Source: Cordylochernes scorpioides
Taxonomy: Eukaryota > Arthropoda > Arachnida > Pseudoscorpiones > Chernetidae
Direction: 5' to 3'
DNA: 64,000 nt
Assembly (NCBI GenBank): GCA_030710605.1
Contig: CP092863.1
Coordinates: 105,386,099-105,450,098, forward strand
Part shown: positions 10,245 through 21,515 of the stretch, one piece after another
Layout of the letters: the number at the start of each line of letters is the position of its first letter
How positions within the stretch are numbered: position 1 is the stretch's first letter
Translations under genes and position numbers: made by a program
The notes under the pieces: generated by a model
What the model was told of the DNA's origin: nothing
The model's input: the letters and a program-made list of their open reading frames with translations, nothing else
The model's database searches: none

Positions 10245-10370
10245 AAAATAGATCAATCCATAGATAAATATTCAAATAAAAAGGCATATATTGGATCAAA
10301 CTAAATGCACAAAGTAAAATAAATGATATTTTGATCCAATATATGCCTTTTTATTTACATATTTCCATCC
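10245..10370 (-). repeat. Truncated PLE terminal-repeat hairpin
   Basis: 'AAAAAGGCATATATTGGATC' and its reverse complement face each other about 40 bp apart. To the left, on the minus strand, 'TATGGATTGATCTATTTTCC' matches the PLE start-codon region at 50727 and the sequence that follows the hairpins at 37.15 and 63.51 kb. The hammerhead-like motif of the longer copies is deleted here. Confidence 0.6.
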
Positions 10371-10934
10371 GCAATTCAAATTCCGGTTAGAGGCTTCATA
10401 CACACAAAAAAAAAACATTAAAATAAATTAACACCACACGCATGTATATATTAAACTACAAAAATACCTCAAGATATTATTTTTCCAACTAGAACTTAAG
10501 ATTTGTGGTGCAGTAAAAGGCATCTAATAAAATGTAAAACTGGATGCAATGGAAGAAGAATGTCTCAGGAAGGTTTTCTATGTGACCGCTTTTGTCAAAT
10601 TCATTAAGATGGTGTCGTGTAGGTGAGGTGGGCTTAATTAAGATCGCTTGTCTCTTCTTTTTTTATCTCTCTTCTTCTTTTTTTTTTATCTCTGTAGCCA
10701 CCGCCGACTTAAAGAAGGAGGTTCCTGTTATAAAAAAAAAAGCAGCAGCGGTGTCATAGCGTGTGAGGAAACCTTAATAAACTTGATCCTTCTTGTTGTT
10801 GTTTGCTGAGGAGAATGGATTCCTGTTACAAAGAAATATTATTCTATGATATTTTGTATATATATATCGTAATTTAAACAAAGCTATATAATATGATGCC
10901 CTATCGCGCCATCTGTTATCAAAATTATAAATTA

Positions 10935-11277
10935 TTTTAAAGGCGTAAGATTCTTTTTGAAAATAAACAATTTCTACTGCCCTTACTGCAATGGAAAAAT
11001 TAATGGGAGGGCCTGGCTCATCATTGTAATCGTAATTCTACTGTCCTCAAAGCTTATGTCCATATAGTTCTTCTAAAATACCCATTGCAAGAGTCTAACA
11101 ACAGTATCACTATAAAAGGAATTTCCGAAAATGCAATATAACTGCGGTATGGTATATTAAACTGGCGAAACCGCTGGGAGGGTTCACCACTGATGAGCCA
11201 GGCCCTCCCATTAATTTTTTCAATTGCAGTAAGGGCAGTAGAAATTGTTTATTTTCAAAAAGAATCATACGCCTTTA
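10935..11277 (+). repeat. Long palindrome, family A copy 1, with ribozyme-like cassette
   Basis: About 90-bp arms (10935-11023 and 11188-11277) pair almost perfectly. They read AAGGCGTAAGATTCTTTTTG ... CTACTGCCCTTACTGCAATG ... GGGAGGGCCTGGCTCATCA and its complement. The roughly 165-bp centre has ACTATAAAAGG near 11110. At 11162-11201 lies the cassette CTGGC-GAAAC ... CTGATGA-GCCAG. GCGCCATCTGTTATC flanks on the left, as in copy 4. Confidence 0.75.
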
Positions 11278-11598
11278 AACAAAGCTATATAAGTTAATAG
11301 TCCTTATTCAAGCTTGTACCATATTAATTGTCATTAACTCTGTCCCATCTGCCTTCACACATATTTAGTGTAATTAATTATAACTTTCAATGAATGAAAG
11401 GAAGAAAAATTGCAATTATTTAGGATTTTATTGTGAATTATAACTTTATTAATAAAACTTAAATCTTTATTATGTTTGTACCATAGGATAGGCCATAGTT
11501 AAATTAGTATAAACCCATATAAATTGTAACACTATTGATTATTTTCGACCACTCTATTGCTCAAAATATCACAATCTGCCTTATGTAAGTAATAAAGT

Positions 11599-12024
11599 AT
11601 GACGTCTTCCCAGTCGTCTCAGGATGGCACCAGTTTGCCACCGGACCCCAGGGGAAGGGAGGATGACCCACATAAGTCACTGACCAATGAAAATCAATCC
11701 CCGGGGATCCCGGGCAGGAAGAAAAGGGAAGGCAGGCCGGCTGTCCACAGTTAGAGTTATGGCTGGGATTTCTGACATGACGCTCAGTATTAGGTCCATT
11801 GTCATCTCACGACGGCCCCCGCGGCTCCAAGCTGACGCCGTGTTTCCTCTGCTAATCCTCAACTTCCCCCTGGTTCTGGTGCCACTTGAGACGTCCTGGG
11901 AGAGCGTCTTTTGATCCCAAACTTTGTCTTTACTGTCCCGTGCGGATTTCCCACTCTGCACGCCTTGCTACTCAACCCCGACTGTTTCCAACTCACTTGT
12001 CTGCTTACCCGGGTTTACGACATA
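11599..12024. repeat. GC-rich block, possible solo LTR
   Basis: Base composition jumps (for example ACGGCCCCCGCGGCTCC near 11813) compared with its AT-rich neighbours. The block starts TGACGTCTTCCC and ends TTTACGACA before a TA run, so TG...CA ends are possible. No target duplication is clear. The overlapping frames on both strands (11677-11961 minus, 11687-11914 plus) give no recognisable protein. Confidence 0.35.
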
Positions 12025-12036
12025 TATATATATATA

Positions 12037-12451
12037 TATTTTATAATAGAATTTAAAAAATGATTGTGAGTTTCTGCTTGATATTTTATCATGTTGAGGA
12101 TTATGGTAATGGTGGTGCAGTCGTGGCTATAATAATAATAAAAATGGTTTTGATCAGACATTGATTTATTGTGCTGAGGAATGAATACAGATGAAAAACA
12201 TAATTTTGTACAAGTACCGCCTGGCTTAAGGCGTAAGAATGATTAAAACAAAATATTATTTACATAATTACAAAGTTTTGAGTCGGCCAACGGGGAAGAA
12301 CAACAACGAGTTTTTATATGGGAAGAGTGACCTCTGGCGGTCGATTTAGCAGAATATTTTTATCTATGAAATATATTTTTAAATAAATCAATATCTTAAC
12401 ATTTTAAATAATATCTTAATATAACATTTTAAATAATACTTTTATATAACA
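12037..12451 (-). repeat. 3' LTR of the LARD-like element
   Basis: About 415 bp, essentially the same as 14566-14983; a few differences are visible, such as AAATGATTG versus AAATTATTG at the left end. Contains CTCATAAAAACTCG-like promoter text on the minus strand, as in the related copies at 5.4 and 57.9 kb. Confidence 0.75.
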
Positions 12452-13939
12452 TTTCCCCCCTGTGAAGAGAATAATATGGGATAATTAAGAGTAAAGTGAT
12501 AAAAATTTAGCTTTAAAAAAAGATAAAATTATTAGAAAGAAAGGTGAGAGGTGATATTCACTCATCATATTGGTTTTAAATATGGTAACCAATAGACAGG
12601 AAAGTAGAAAATGATGCATAACAAAAATGTGGTATAGAGTGGAAATGTGGTGATGAGAGAAAAAGTGTTCCATAATCGTATTGGCTTGTTGTGAACCAAT
12701 AGACTGGAAAATGAGAAAATGACACATTATAATAAGAATGAAGAAGGAAAATAAAATGAATGATTATTAAAAAGTGAGAAATAAAAGGGTGATTTTCCTT
12801 GATCATATTGGCTTGTTGTGAGCCAATAGATTGGAAAAGACATATGAAAATGGTACACATATATTATATTAAAAATGAGGAAGGAAAATAAAATGCAGAA
12901 TTATTAAAAAGAGTATATGAATGAAAAAATGATGAAGAACATGGAAAACAATATGACAAATAATTGGCAAAAGATATATGGCAATGCTAAAAACATTTTA
13001 TGATAAAAGGAATTTATGAAAAAAATGCAATAAGTTGAAGGCAAAGTTTAATTATGTACAAAGGAAAAGGTGCAAATAAGGAATGAACATGGTAAGAATA
13101 AAGAATGGGCATTGAAAAAAAAGAATCAAGGTGAACAAAAACAAAAGTTAAAATTTACATATGTTGGTAGCGTTAAATTTACATATTGGCTAGGTACGCT
13201 TTAAGATATTTACATATTTAAAAGTAAATGGGGTAAATTTCAAATTTTGAAAATAACATATGAAATGAGAATAAGAAAATATCATATACAAAAAATTTGG
13301 GTATTTAAAATATAAGATAAAAATATGAAGCAATAGAATATTGTGGTGATTAACGAAAACATATAGTAGAAATATGATTTTTAAAAATGCCAAAGATAGT
13401 TTAATAGAATATTGAAGATTTGAGAAATAGGTAATATTATTTTGTTGTTGTTTCCCTGGCCGACTGTTTTACATATGATGTTAAAAAATGATAGTTGTAA
13501 ATGGTTTAGATTATTTGAAAATGTTTTAAAAGTAAAATATGTAATGGGAGATATATTATATAAACTAATTTAATAAAGAAAAAAAGGTTTCAAAAGGTGT
13601 GGTGTAATTTAAAGGGAAAAACAGCTATGGTAAAATTGATATATAAAAATAATATGACAAAAAGGGTATATTTAAGCAAATAATCGATTGAAAACTATTT
13701 AGAAGTATGGGTGAAAATTACAAGTTAAAATTAGGTAAACTGCGCAAAATGTTTGATACAAAATACCTTGAAATGGATGATTCCGGCTGGAGTTGAATTC
13801 TCGGGAGATGGCCGGCGTTGGGCGGAAGGTGTGATGGCCGGAGTTGGCTATAGATGGAGATGACCATGTCTGCTTGGAGATTGGTATGTTTTCTTGTAGA
13901 GGCTATGTTTGCTTGTGGAAAATGACTATGGTTGTTTGT

Positions 13940-14470
13940 AGGTGACTATTTTTTGATGGAGAAGGCTATTTTTGATTGGAGTAGGTTATGTTTGATTTGC
14001 ATAATTAAAAGTGAGCTATGTTTGGTTGAAATGAACTATTTTTGATTGAAATGAACTATTTTTGATTGAAATGAACTATTTTTGATTGTGAGAAAGCTAT
14101 TTTTGATTGAAATGAACTATTTTTGATTGTGAGAAAAGTTATTGTTGGTTGAGATGGCTATAGTAGATTGTTGAAGATTTGCATATTAGTTTTGATTTTA
14201 CCATTTTTTTCACACAAGTTTCAGATATCCTGTCGGCTATATTATATTTTAAAAAGATAGATAAGATATTCTGCTTGTGTGTGTATTTAGAATTGTTGAG
14301 ATTATCTTGATTTTGGTTATCTTGAGGAGATGACTATGGTTTCTTGCGGAGTAGCTATGTTTGCTTGCAGAGGCTATGTTTTGATTTAAGTAGGTTATTT
14401 TTGGTTGCTTGTAGGTGAATATTTTTTTGTTGGATAAGGCTATTTTTGATTGAAATGAACCATCTTTGAT
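13940..14470 (+). repeat. Diffuse minisatellite, about 20-bp unit
   Basis: GAACTATTTTTGATTGAAAT repeats head to tail at 14034-14110, with scattered degenerate copies (GGCTATTTTTGATTG) from 13940 to 14470. It lies inside the LARD and explains the low-complexity minus-strand frame at 14249-14545, which I do not consider a gene. Confidence 0.7.
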
Positions 14471-14565
14471 TGGGAGAGCTATTTTAGATTGGATGATTTG
14501 CATATTTGAGTTTGAAAAATTTTGCTTTTGGCATATTGAACACACAGGTAAATATCCTGTCGACT

Positions 14566-14983
14566 TATTTTATAATAGAATTTAAAAAATTATTGTGAGT
14601 TTCTGCTTGATATTTTATCATGTTGAGGATTATGGTAATGGTGGTGCAGTCGTGGCTATAATAATAATAAAAATGGTTTTGATCAGACATTGATTTATTG
14701 TGCTGAGGAATGAATACAGATGAAAAACATAATTTTGTACAAGTACCGCCTGGCTTAAGGCGTAAGAATGATTAAAACAAAATATTATTTACATAATTAC
14801 AAAGTTTTGAGTCGGCCAACGGGGAAGAACAACAACGAGTTTTTATATGGGAAGAGTGACCTCTGGCGGTCGATTTAGCAGAATATTTTTATCTATGAAA
14901 AATATTTTTTTTAAATAAATCAATATCTTAACATTTTAAATAATATCTTAATATAACATTTTAAATAATACTTTTATATAACA
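14566..14983 (-). repeat. 5' LTR of the LARD-like element
   Basis: Partner of 12037-12451. On the minus strand its end is followed directly by AGTCGACAGGATA. The outer border lies in a TATATA tract, so a target duplication cannot be proven. Confidence 0.75.
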
Positions 14984-15014
14984 TATATATATAGCTATAT
15001 ATATAACATATATA

Positions 15015-15165
15015 TAAGCTGGTGTTGTGGCTTTGTCACCGACCCGAGGCCGCTAGTTGCGGCGACGGTCAATAGATGGCGTCTGTTTTAGACGTCTATT
15101 TTGACGGGAGAGGCGACCCTTGTCTCTTTAGATCATTTTCCTCCCGGCAAAATTTCCATCTATAT
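15015..15165 (-). repeat. Dispersed repeat, reversed copy of the 9.4/43.8 kb family
   Basis: AGCTGGTGTTGTGGC ... GACGGTCAATAG ... GACGGGAGAGGCGAC is the reverse complement of the blocks at 9.43-9.53 and 43.82-43.93 kb. Confidence 0.5.
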
Positions 15166-15174
15166 ATATATATA

Positions 15175-15954
15175 TGTGATGATTTAAGACCATGGAATTG
15201 TTGTAAATAGTCTAGATATCTACTACCTCATGTTCCACCCCATGACTGTATATAACTTCTTATGTACTGCAAATAGAAAGCCTCAACTAACATCAATCTG
15301 TACCGCGTAAGAATCTAATAAAGTATAGCAACTGTACAGATAGAAGGAATGGAGACTAACAGGAGAAAATTAAGGTTAAAACTAATCAGGCTTAGGTGAG
15401 AGTAGAAGTAAGGCCTAGCAAAGAGGCTTAAAGTTAGAACAACTATTAATAAAATTACAGCTAATTTTATTATCGCGGAAATCATAAAAGTCGAGTTTAA
15501 CTGCCAGTATTTCCTGGGCAAGGCCGGTATATCTTCCGACAAAGACCTCAGCAAAGACCAATTAGAAGATAACACCTAAGTAGGTCAACCAATAGCCAAC
15601 GGCCACGTGACATATTCCTACCAATTAGGAAACAATACCTAAGTAGGTCAGCCAATAGAAAACGGCCACGTGACATCTTCCTACCAATTAGAAAGAAGAA
15701 AGGTCTTGGTGTTAAATCGAGAACCTAGGTTAGGCAGTCTGCGCTTGGATCTCACCAAGGTAACACTTGCTCTAAAGATCTCCCTCTCCGCTCATCCCAT
15801 TCCTTCTTGACGTCAGACGCTTCTTAGTGGAATCTCTGTTTGTTTATTTCACCTTTGGCCCAGCTGTGTCGCCTTCCACCACGACTGCACGGTAGAGTTG
15901 ACATCGAGGTTCGTCTAGCATCAGGTAACACTGGTCCCAGAGGTCCCAAGATAT

Positions 15955-15958
<4 letters not shown>
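15175..15958 (+). repeat. Solo LTR with perfect inverted termini
   Basis: The block starts TGTGAT and ends ATCACA, and both sides are TA repeats. It holds AATAAA near 15317, CCAATTAG/CCAATAG boxes, a duplicated segment of about 60-70 bp (GGCCACGTGACAT twice) and 'TTAAATCGAGAACCTAGGTT', which resembles part of the Gypsy LTR at 37.5 kb. No coding sequence is adjacent, so it looks like a solo LTR of a related family. Confidence 0.6.

Positions 15959-15994
<36 letters not shown>
15959..15994. repeat. (TA)n microsatellite
   Basis: Uninterrupted TA dinucleotides at the LTR border. Confidence 0.9.
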
Positions 15995-15996
<2 letters not shown>

Positions 15997-16020
15997 ATAG
16001 TATAGCCACGCTTGATAGAT

Positions 16021-16410
16021 TAAAACAGGAAGTAGGTGAATAGCGTGGTAAGTTTCTTTATTTATTTTATTTGCCGATCAATAAAGTTGCGTGGGTAACC
16101 CGCGGATAAAAGGTGTAAGTAAACGGTTCGTTTCTCGATTCTACTAAATAAAGGAAGGGAGCAATGGGTAAAAACGCGCTTAGAAAGAGTTCTAACGGTG
16201 GTAATTTTATGGGAGACGGGAGCATGAGATAAAAAATGTAAGTAAGAAGGAGTAAAACCAGCCTTACGAAAAACGTTTGTATAGAAACGACCCTGGAGGT
16301 TAATCACTAAAACATCCAAGAACGGGATACAATTAAAACAGGAAGAATTGTGAGTAAAACATAAACAATAAAGAAACTTACCACGCTATTCACCTACTTC
16401 CTGTTTTAAT
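16021..16410 (-). mobile_element. Penelope-like element fragment between inverted repeats
   Basis: About 42-bp inverted repeats (16021-16063 and 16369-16410, AACAGGAAGTAGGTGAATAG and complement) enclose a piece of PLE coding sequence. Inverted terminal copies are common at PLE ends. Confidence 0.65.
16062..16319 (-). pseudogene. PLE reverse transcriptase thumb fragment
   Basis: The 85-residue frame contains FRKAGFTPSYLHFLSHAP, VSHKITTVRTLSKRVFTHCS and SAGYPRNFIDRQIK. Its order and spacing match the post-palm region of the PLE at 52.3-52.5 kb (YRKPTHTGSYLNFNSFGP, CHKVAVVKTLSKRL, NNYP.EFIKKQL). It is a truncated relic of a different PLE subfamily; no RT palm or GIY-YIG domain is present. Confidence 0.75.
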
Positions 16411-16439
16411 ATATATATATGTAATAAGGTGAAGTTCTG

Positions 16440-16560
16440 GTAGCTCTTGTAGAATCCTGTCGACTAGAAATGTGATGTGGTGAGGTATCCTGTCGACTAG
16501 AAAATGTGGTGAGGTCTGGTAGCCTCTTGTAGAATCCTGTCGACTAAATATGTGATGAAG
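16440..16560 (+). repeat. Short tandem repeat containing ATCCTGTCGACTA
   Basis: 'AATCCTGTCGACTA' and close variants occur four times in about 120 bp with GTGATG/GTGGTGAGG between them. The motif is the complement of the PBS-like AGTCGACAGGAT found beside three LTR families. Confidence 0.6.
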
Positions 16561-16589
16561 TTTCCAGTCGACTTAAACTATGGTGTGAG

Positions 16590-17275
16590 TCCCTGTCAAC
16601 TCTCGCTTACTGTGTTGACCGAGAGGGACAGTCAGGATGGGGAGTTTTCCAGTACCTCTCTGCACCTTGGAAGACCTTTTACAGTTCTCACAAAGTACAG
16701 GCAGTCGTGGTCGAGGCAGAGTGGAAAGCTTGGGAATGTCCACACAAAAAACGAAGACACAGTTGCACTAAGAAAGTTCCGTGAACAGATAAAAGTTGAG
16801 CTAGGAGCGAAAGATGGAGATAGAAGATTTCTTACTGGTCTACATGGTGGATGAGATGGACCATGGGGTAAAACCGACGCGGGCTCGCGCAGATGGTGAA
16901 CTAACTGTATTTTTGGCTAAAGACGGGGGCCTTTTATATATTTTCCGAGAAATAGAATATTTCACCAGATGTGAGAGGGGATCGTCTGGTGACATTCTAA
17001 ACTGGCGCCGTGGCAGTTTCCTTATTTAGACCTTGTTGTTTTGTGACTTCCATCTATCTCGAATTTAGACGTTTTTGACCTTTTGCGTTAGCTCAACTCT
17101 TAATCTATTACAGAGTTTTATTTATTTATCCTCAGTTTGTACAAATTACATTACATATGATGATGTAATGACACATGTCAATCATGCATATAACCATTTA
17201 CAGATGTGTTTCTACTATACAGCATTAAAATCTTGTTATAAGGTATATACAATATAGGGTTGTTGGTTTAAATTA

Positions 17276-17278
<3 letters not shown>
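16590..17278 (-). repeat. 5' LTR and leader of a third LARD copy, truncated
   Basis: On the minus strand, from 17278, TATGGTAATTTAAACCAACA leads into the same text as the LTRs at 20813 and 25252 (ACACATGTCAATCATGC, the GTACTTTGT-like segment, and the block with GGACATTCCCAAGC). It ends at about 16605, where GCGAGAGTTGACAGGG parallels the leader after the LTR at 21515. Several indels are present; the internal region is missing beyond about 16430. Confidence 0.7.

Positions 17279-17323
<45 letters not shown>
17279..17323. repeat. (TA)n microsatellite
   Basis: About 45 bp of TA repeats at the LTR border; a second TA run lies at about 17463-17485. Confidence 0.9.
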
Positions 17324-17326
<3 letters not shown>

Positions 17327-18487
17327 TAGTAATTTTTTATATTTGGAAAATAGAGGAAAAGTAAACTATTAAGAACAACAGATTTTGAATTAATTTTGAG
17401 TCAGAACAGCAAGCTAATTCTGTATCAAAATTTATTAATCTTAAAACTTTTCATAACTATACTATATATATATATATATATATATGTCATAATTTGTATA
17501 ATATCAAAGATGTATAATTTCTTTTCGCCAAAATAAGTTTTTAAATATGTTAAGCTTATGTTAAAATGTAAATATGCAAATTCATCCATCTATAAAAATT
17601 GTACAAAAATAAACGTGGCACACATCGCGGGCGAATGCTACGGCACGTCGCTGCTCACTTGGCTGGAACTAATTCTTGGGGAATGTAAGTATAAAGATTG
17701 CACCCTCCCATTCGATTACGACATATATAGTATATTTTAACATTTATAAGCACCATAAAATTTATATTAAATATTTTTTATTATATATTGTCAACGTTTC
17801 GAACAAAATCTTTTGTCTTCAACTGTAAATTTTCTCGTGCGAGATCGCATATACACTATTAAATACATTTTTAAAGTCTTGCCGAAACACGTCGACAGAA
17901 TAATTTTTTTTTATCCGAAGTAAAGCACAGAGATATACTTGAATATAAACCCACGTGATGATTCCGTTAGAACTCCCTGTTAGTACAATTCCAGATTTGT
18001 TCCAGAGGAAATAACGTTCAATCGGTCCAGTAAACGTATGCCTAGACACAACCCTTCATTTATTTTCCCACCCTAAATCCCACGTCTGAACTTCACACAT
18101 TTCCCCACGGTCAAATTATACCAAACCATGAATATTAATGGTGTTCGAAGATATGAAAAATGGGGCCGAGGAAAATATCTCATTTGTATTCCAGACGTTA
18201 TGCGGTTGAAATTTATTCGATATCTTTTCTCCAACAGCATACTTTTTGCTTTAAAGTTTGTAAAGAATCAATAATTGTTCACCTTTAGGATTTTACCAGT
18301 ATGAGATAATTAATTGCAAATTAAAGATAAACTATGATAGAAAGAATGAACTGTAGTTAGGGGCGTTATTACACACAATGTATTCGAACATTCTTTGTAA
18401 ATAAACATGTAAAATTATAGACAAAACTTAAGGAAGTTGTACCTTTTAGCATGTATATCGGGATTCAGACAATAACTCTGAAAGATA
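17324..18487. other. Unassigned intergenic sequence
   Basis: AT-rich sequence with short frames (17558-17740 plus, 17819-18049 minus) that lack recognisable motifs. 18420-18487 is a partial MITE end (GACAAAACTTAAGGAAGTTG) in tandem with the intact copy that follows. Confidence 0.45.
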
Positions 18488-18687
18488 CACTCATGGACAA
18501 AACTTAAGGAAGTTGAACCTTTCAGCATGTATATCGGGATTCAGACAATAACTCTGAAAGATATTGATTGACCTTCATTGAAGACACACGAGATAACCAA
18601 GTGTGAACAGCCTCTGTCTCCTTAAAAAATTAAAGACGAGCAGAGAAATCAAAGACATTCCACTTCCTTAAGTTTTGTCCATGAGTG
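18488..18687 (+). mobile_element. Intact mariner-like MITE with perfect TIRs
   Basis: A 200-bp element flanked by TA on both sides. Its 26-bp terminal inverted repeats begin CACTCATGGACAAAACTTAA and are perfect. There is no coding capacity. It is the reference copy for the fragments at 6.4, 9.7 and 34.8 kb. TA flanks and short TIRs suggest mobilisation by a Tc1/mariner transposase. Confidence 0.85.
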
Positions 18688-19039
18688 TATATAATGTGGA
18701 AGATGCGAAAGAGAAAGAAAAAAAAACAGTTTTCCATAATTATCTAGGTTTTTCTCATTTTTAATTGTGAATTCCATATAAATTTCCTTATCTCAAGTAA
18801 ACGAAGTACAGGCCACTGTAAGTGCACCACATATCAACATATGTAAAAACAGTTGAACAAAATTGTGAACAAATTTGCCTCTATCTCTTTCAAAAATCAG
18901 ATGAAGGGCGATATCAAAGATTTTCCATTTTTTTTTTAGTTTTGTCTATAATTAGAGAGTTTTTATGTAGAGTTCGTATAATTGGAGATATCGAGGTTCC
19001 AAAATAACTCTTTTAGGTTCCACTCAAAAGAGAAACGTA

Positions 19040-19512
19040 GTTAATGATATTTACAGTAGATAATAGTGAAGCGGTGCAGCAAAGAAGTTGTAGAGATCAT
19101 GTGGGCAAGCCAAGAAAAGAAGGTATGCAGGGCCCCCTATGACAAGGAAGCGTTTATTGACAGATTCCAGAGGAGGGGGCGGGAGATAAAGAGTCCAGCT
19201 GAAGCCATGTGAAGGAAGGAGCCGAGATAGCAGTCGGGTTGAAGGGGAATTGTGCGCCGAGAGGACATCACAGTTTTGGAAGGAACGTCAGTCTGGTAAC
19301 ATCGAGATCTGCGGCAAGGAGAAGACAGTGACGAGGAGGATCCCTCTAGTGGCGGACAATGAAGGCAAGTCCATCTACTGTATATAGTTATTAATCTACT
19401 TTTTAAAGCACTGGGAATAAATATACTGTACTAAGCTGTATCCACAAAGAATCCACATTGTTTTCTTAGAAAGCTTGAACGCAAACATCGACAACTGAGA
19501 AGCGTCGTAACA
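19040..19512 (+). repeat. Probable LTR related to the solo LTR at 19.97 kb
   Basis: It shares 'TCTGCGGCAAGGAGAAGA' and flanking text with the minus strand of 20.27-20.34 kb. GGGAATAAATA near 19420 supplies a polyadenylation signal and the block ends GCGTCGTAACA before ATATG, as the 19972 copy does on its other strand. The left border is not determined. Confidence 0.5.
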
Positions 19513-19971
19513 ATATGTTACAGGTTCTTCATATTCACAGTGTATTCACATATTTACAAGGTTAGAGTCTTGTGCGGAGTCTTGAATTCGGTGTATTCTC
19601 TCTTCTAAGATGGTCTGTTATCTTCATTTAGTATTCCTAGGTACGTGTTTTTTCCTTTCCTTTTTAATTGGAGATAAAGGCAATCAAATATGTCGGGAAT
19701 TATTTATAATATAATATAAATATTTTGTGCCAAAAGTCTACATGGGGAAAATAAAAGAAACAAAATGCAAATTCTATATTATATGATAACAATTTATTTT
19801 AATATATCCAGCTATTATATAAGTGAGAATTATTTTTTAAAAGCTAAAAGTAAAAGTGTGTTAATCTTCAAATTACAATATATATAGGCATTATTGGTAT
19901 ATTGATTTGTTTTCTCCTATATTTTTTACATTCTTTATTCACATTCTAATTTCATTCATTTTTAAATATAT

Positions 19972-20435
19972 TGTTACGTCGTACCCAGACGCTATTCGCG
20001 TACTTTGTCTACTAAGGATGCCACAAAGATACACACGTGGGTTCGAAGGGATTGCAGCTAAAGTTAGCGCTTTATTGTATCTCACTTAACAGAAGGAATA
20101 CAACAGTGGGACTTGCCTTCAACCTCCCCGTCAGAAGAATCCTTGGCGCCGTGGATGTCCTCTTGTGAAGCGCTCCGCTCAACCCTATACACATGCAGCC
20201 TGGCCCACACTGCCTTGTAGGCCGCTCCGATGTCAGTCTCTCCTGGCACCGCCTTGTAGGATCATTCACACCGGCAAGTCGCCACATCTTCTCCTTGCCG
20301 CAGATGTCACCAGACTCTGTCCTTCCCACACAGAAATGCTGTTTTTAGAGCCTGCCACATGGTAACGGTGGAAGCTGGAGTCCATCCCTCTTTCCCCAAC
20401 TTTACTCTAGTATCTTGGCCTTGTCATTATGTTAC
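19972..20435 (-). repeat. Solo LTR, minus orientation
   Basis: TGTTACGTCG at the left and ATTATGTTACA at the right give TG...CA ends. ATAT precedes and follows the block, a possible 4-bp target duplication. On the minus strand AATAAA occurs near 20070. The overlapping short frames (20072-20329 minus, 20165-20365 plus) are not convincing genes. Confidence 0.6.
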
Positions 20436-20591
20436 AATATGATAAAAAGACAATTCCTGATCGTACAACTGAATGTTGCTGATAGCCCACTGCCATCTAT
20501 CGAGGTATATATTAATTATCTGTTTATTTTTTAAAATAATTATTTGTTTTTCCTCTACTTCTTTACTTTTGAGATATTTTAAATCAAGTAT

Positions 20592-20772
20592 AGTAGAACC
20601 TCTCTGTAAAAGACACCTAATTGCAGAGTCAAAGTGTCCTTTAAGGAGAAAGGTGTCCTCTTTCCGGAGAGTTGCTAAATAGTAAAAATGGTAATTTTTC
20701 AGATAAAAACTGTCCTTTGTAGAGAGGTGTCCCCTAGCAAGAGTGTCCTTTCAAGGAGGTTCTAGCGTATTA
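20592..20772 (+). mobile_element. MITE with AGAACCTC termini
   Basis: The left end TAGTAGAACCTCTCTGTAAA and right end CAAGGAGGTTCTAGCGTA are imperfect inverted repeats. GTGTCCTTT and AGGTGTCC alternate inside. TA borders fit a Tc1/mariner-type MITE of about 180 bp. Confidence 0.6.
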
Positions 20773-20812
20773 GTATTAATATCTATGGGTAGCATATGTA
20801 AAAAAGTATATA

Positions 20813-21515
20813 TGGTAATTTAAACCAACAACCCTATATTGTATAATACTTATAACAAGATTGTCATGTTGTATATAGAACCACATTTATAAATAATTAT
20901 ACGCATGATTGACATGTGTCATTGCATCACCATATGTAATGTACTTTGTACAAACTGAGGATAAATAAATAAAACTATGTAATAGATTAAGAGCTGAGTT
21001 AAAGCAAGATTAAGAAGTTCAAAAACGTCTAAGAAGGAGGTCGAGATAGAAACCCTAAAGAGGAATTTAGCGAGTCGTTGCCATCAAGATCAAAGGGTGC
21101 AGAGTGCCGCAGACGTGCAAAGTCCACTCTCCACCCCCCCCCCCCCTCCTCGGGAATGGTATATAAAAAACCTCGGTTTTTAGCCGAATGCAGACAGTCA
21201 CTTCACCGTCGGCGTGAGCCCTTGTTGGTTACAGCCAGGTCCACCTCATCGACCATGTAAAACAGTAAGAACTTTTCTAACTCCATCTTGCTCTTAGCTC
21301 GACTCCTATCTTTTCATGGAACTTTCCTTCTACAACTGTGTCTCTTCGTTTTTTGTGTGTGGACATTCCCAAGCTTTCCGCTCTGCCTCGACCACGACTG
21401 CCTGTACTCTGTGAAAACTGTTAAAGGTTTTCCAAAGTGCAGAGAGGTACTGGAAAACTCTCCACGCCCTGACTGTCCCTTTCGGTTACTACAGGTTTGA
21501 CCCTCGGTTACCACA
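20813..21515 (+). repeat. 5' LTR of the 5.1-kb LARD-like element
   Basis: About 703 bp with AATAAATAAAACT at about 20965, a poly-C tract at 21136-21148 and a TATA box at 21160. Nearly identical to 25252-25951; short differences include ACTGAGG versus an indel near 20958, and TTTTCATGG versus TGTTCATGG. Confidence 0.8.
21136..21170 (+). promoter_or_regulatory. Candidate LTR core promoter (poly-C plus TATA box)
   Basis: GGTATATAAAAAAC follows a run of 13 C by about 12 bp, inside an LTR. The same arrangement is kept in the 3' LTR (poly-C about 25570-25583, TATATAAAA about 25597). Confidence 0.6.

Larger units (their letters stand above)
12037..14983 (-). mobile_element. Non-coding LTR element (LARD-like)
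   Basis: Two nearly identical direct repeats, 12037-12451 and 14566-14983, flank 2.1 kb of non-coding sequence. On the minus strand the LTR starts TGTTATATAAAAG. It is preceded by a polypurine tract (CAGGGGGGAAA, complement of 12452-12461). The other LTR is followed at once by AGTCGACAGGATA (14553-14565), a primer-binding-site-like motif shared with two other LTR families here. Long direct repeats, PPT and PBS without gag-pol indicate an element moved in trans. Confidence 0.75.

Noticed and set aside
11677-11961. Overlapping frames on both strands in the GC-rich block
   Set aside because: No domain, no start context, and the block looks like an LTR.
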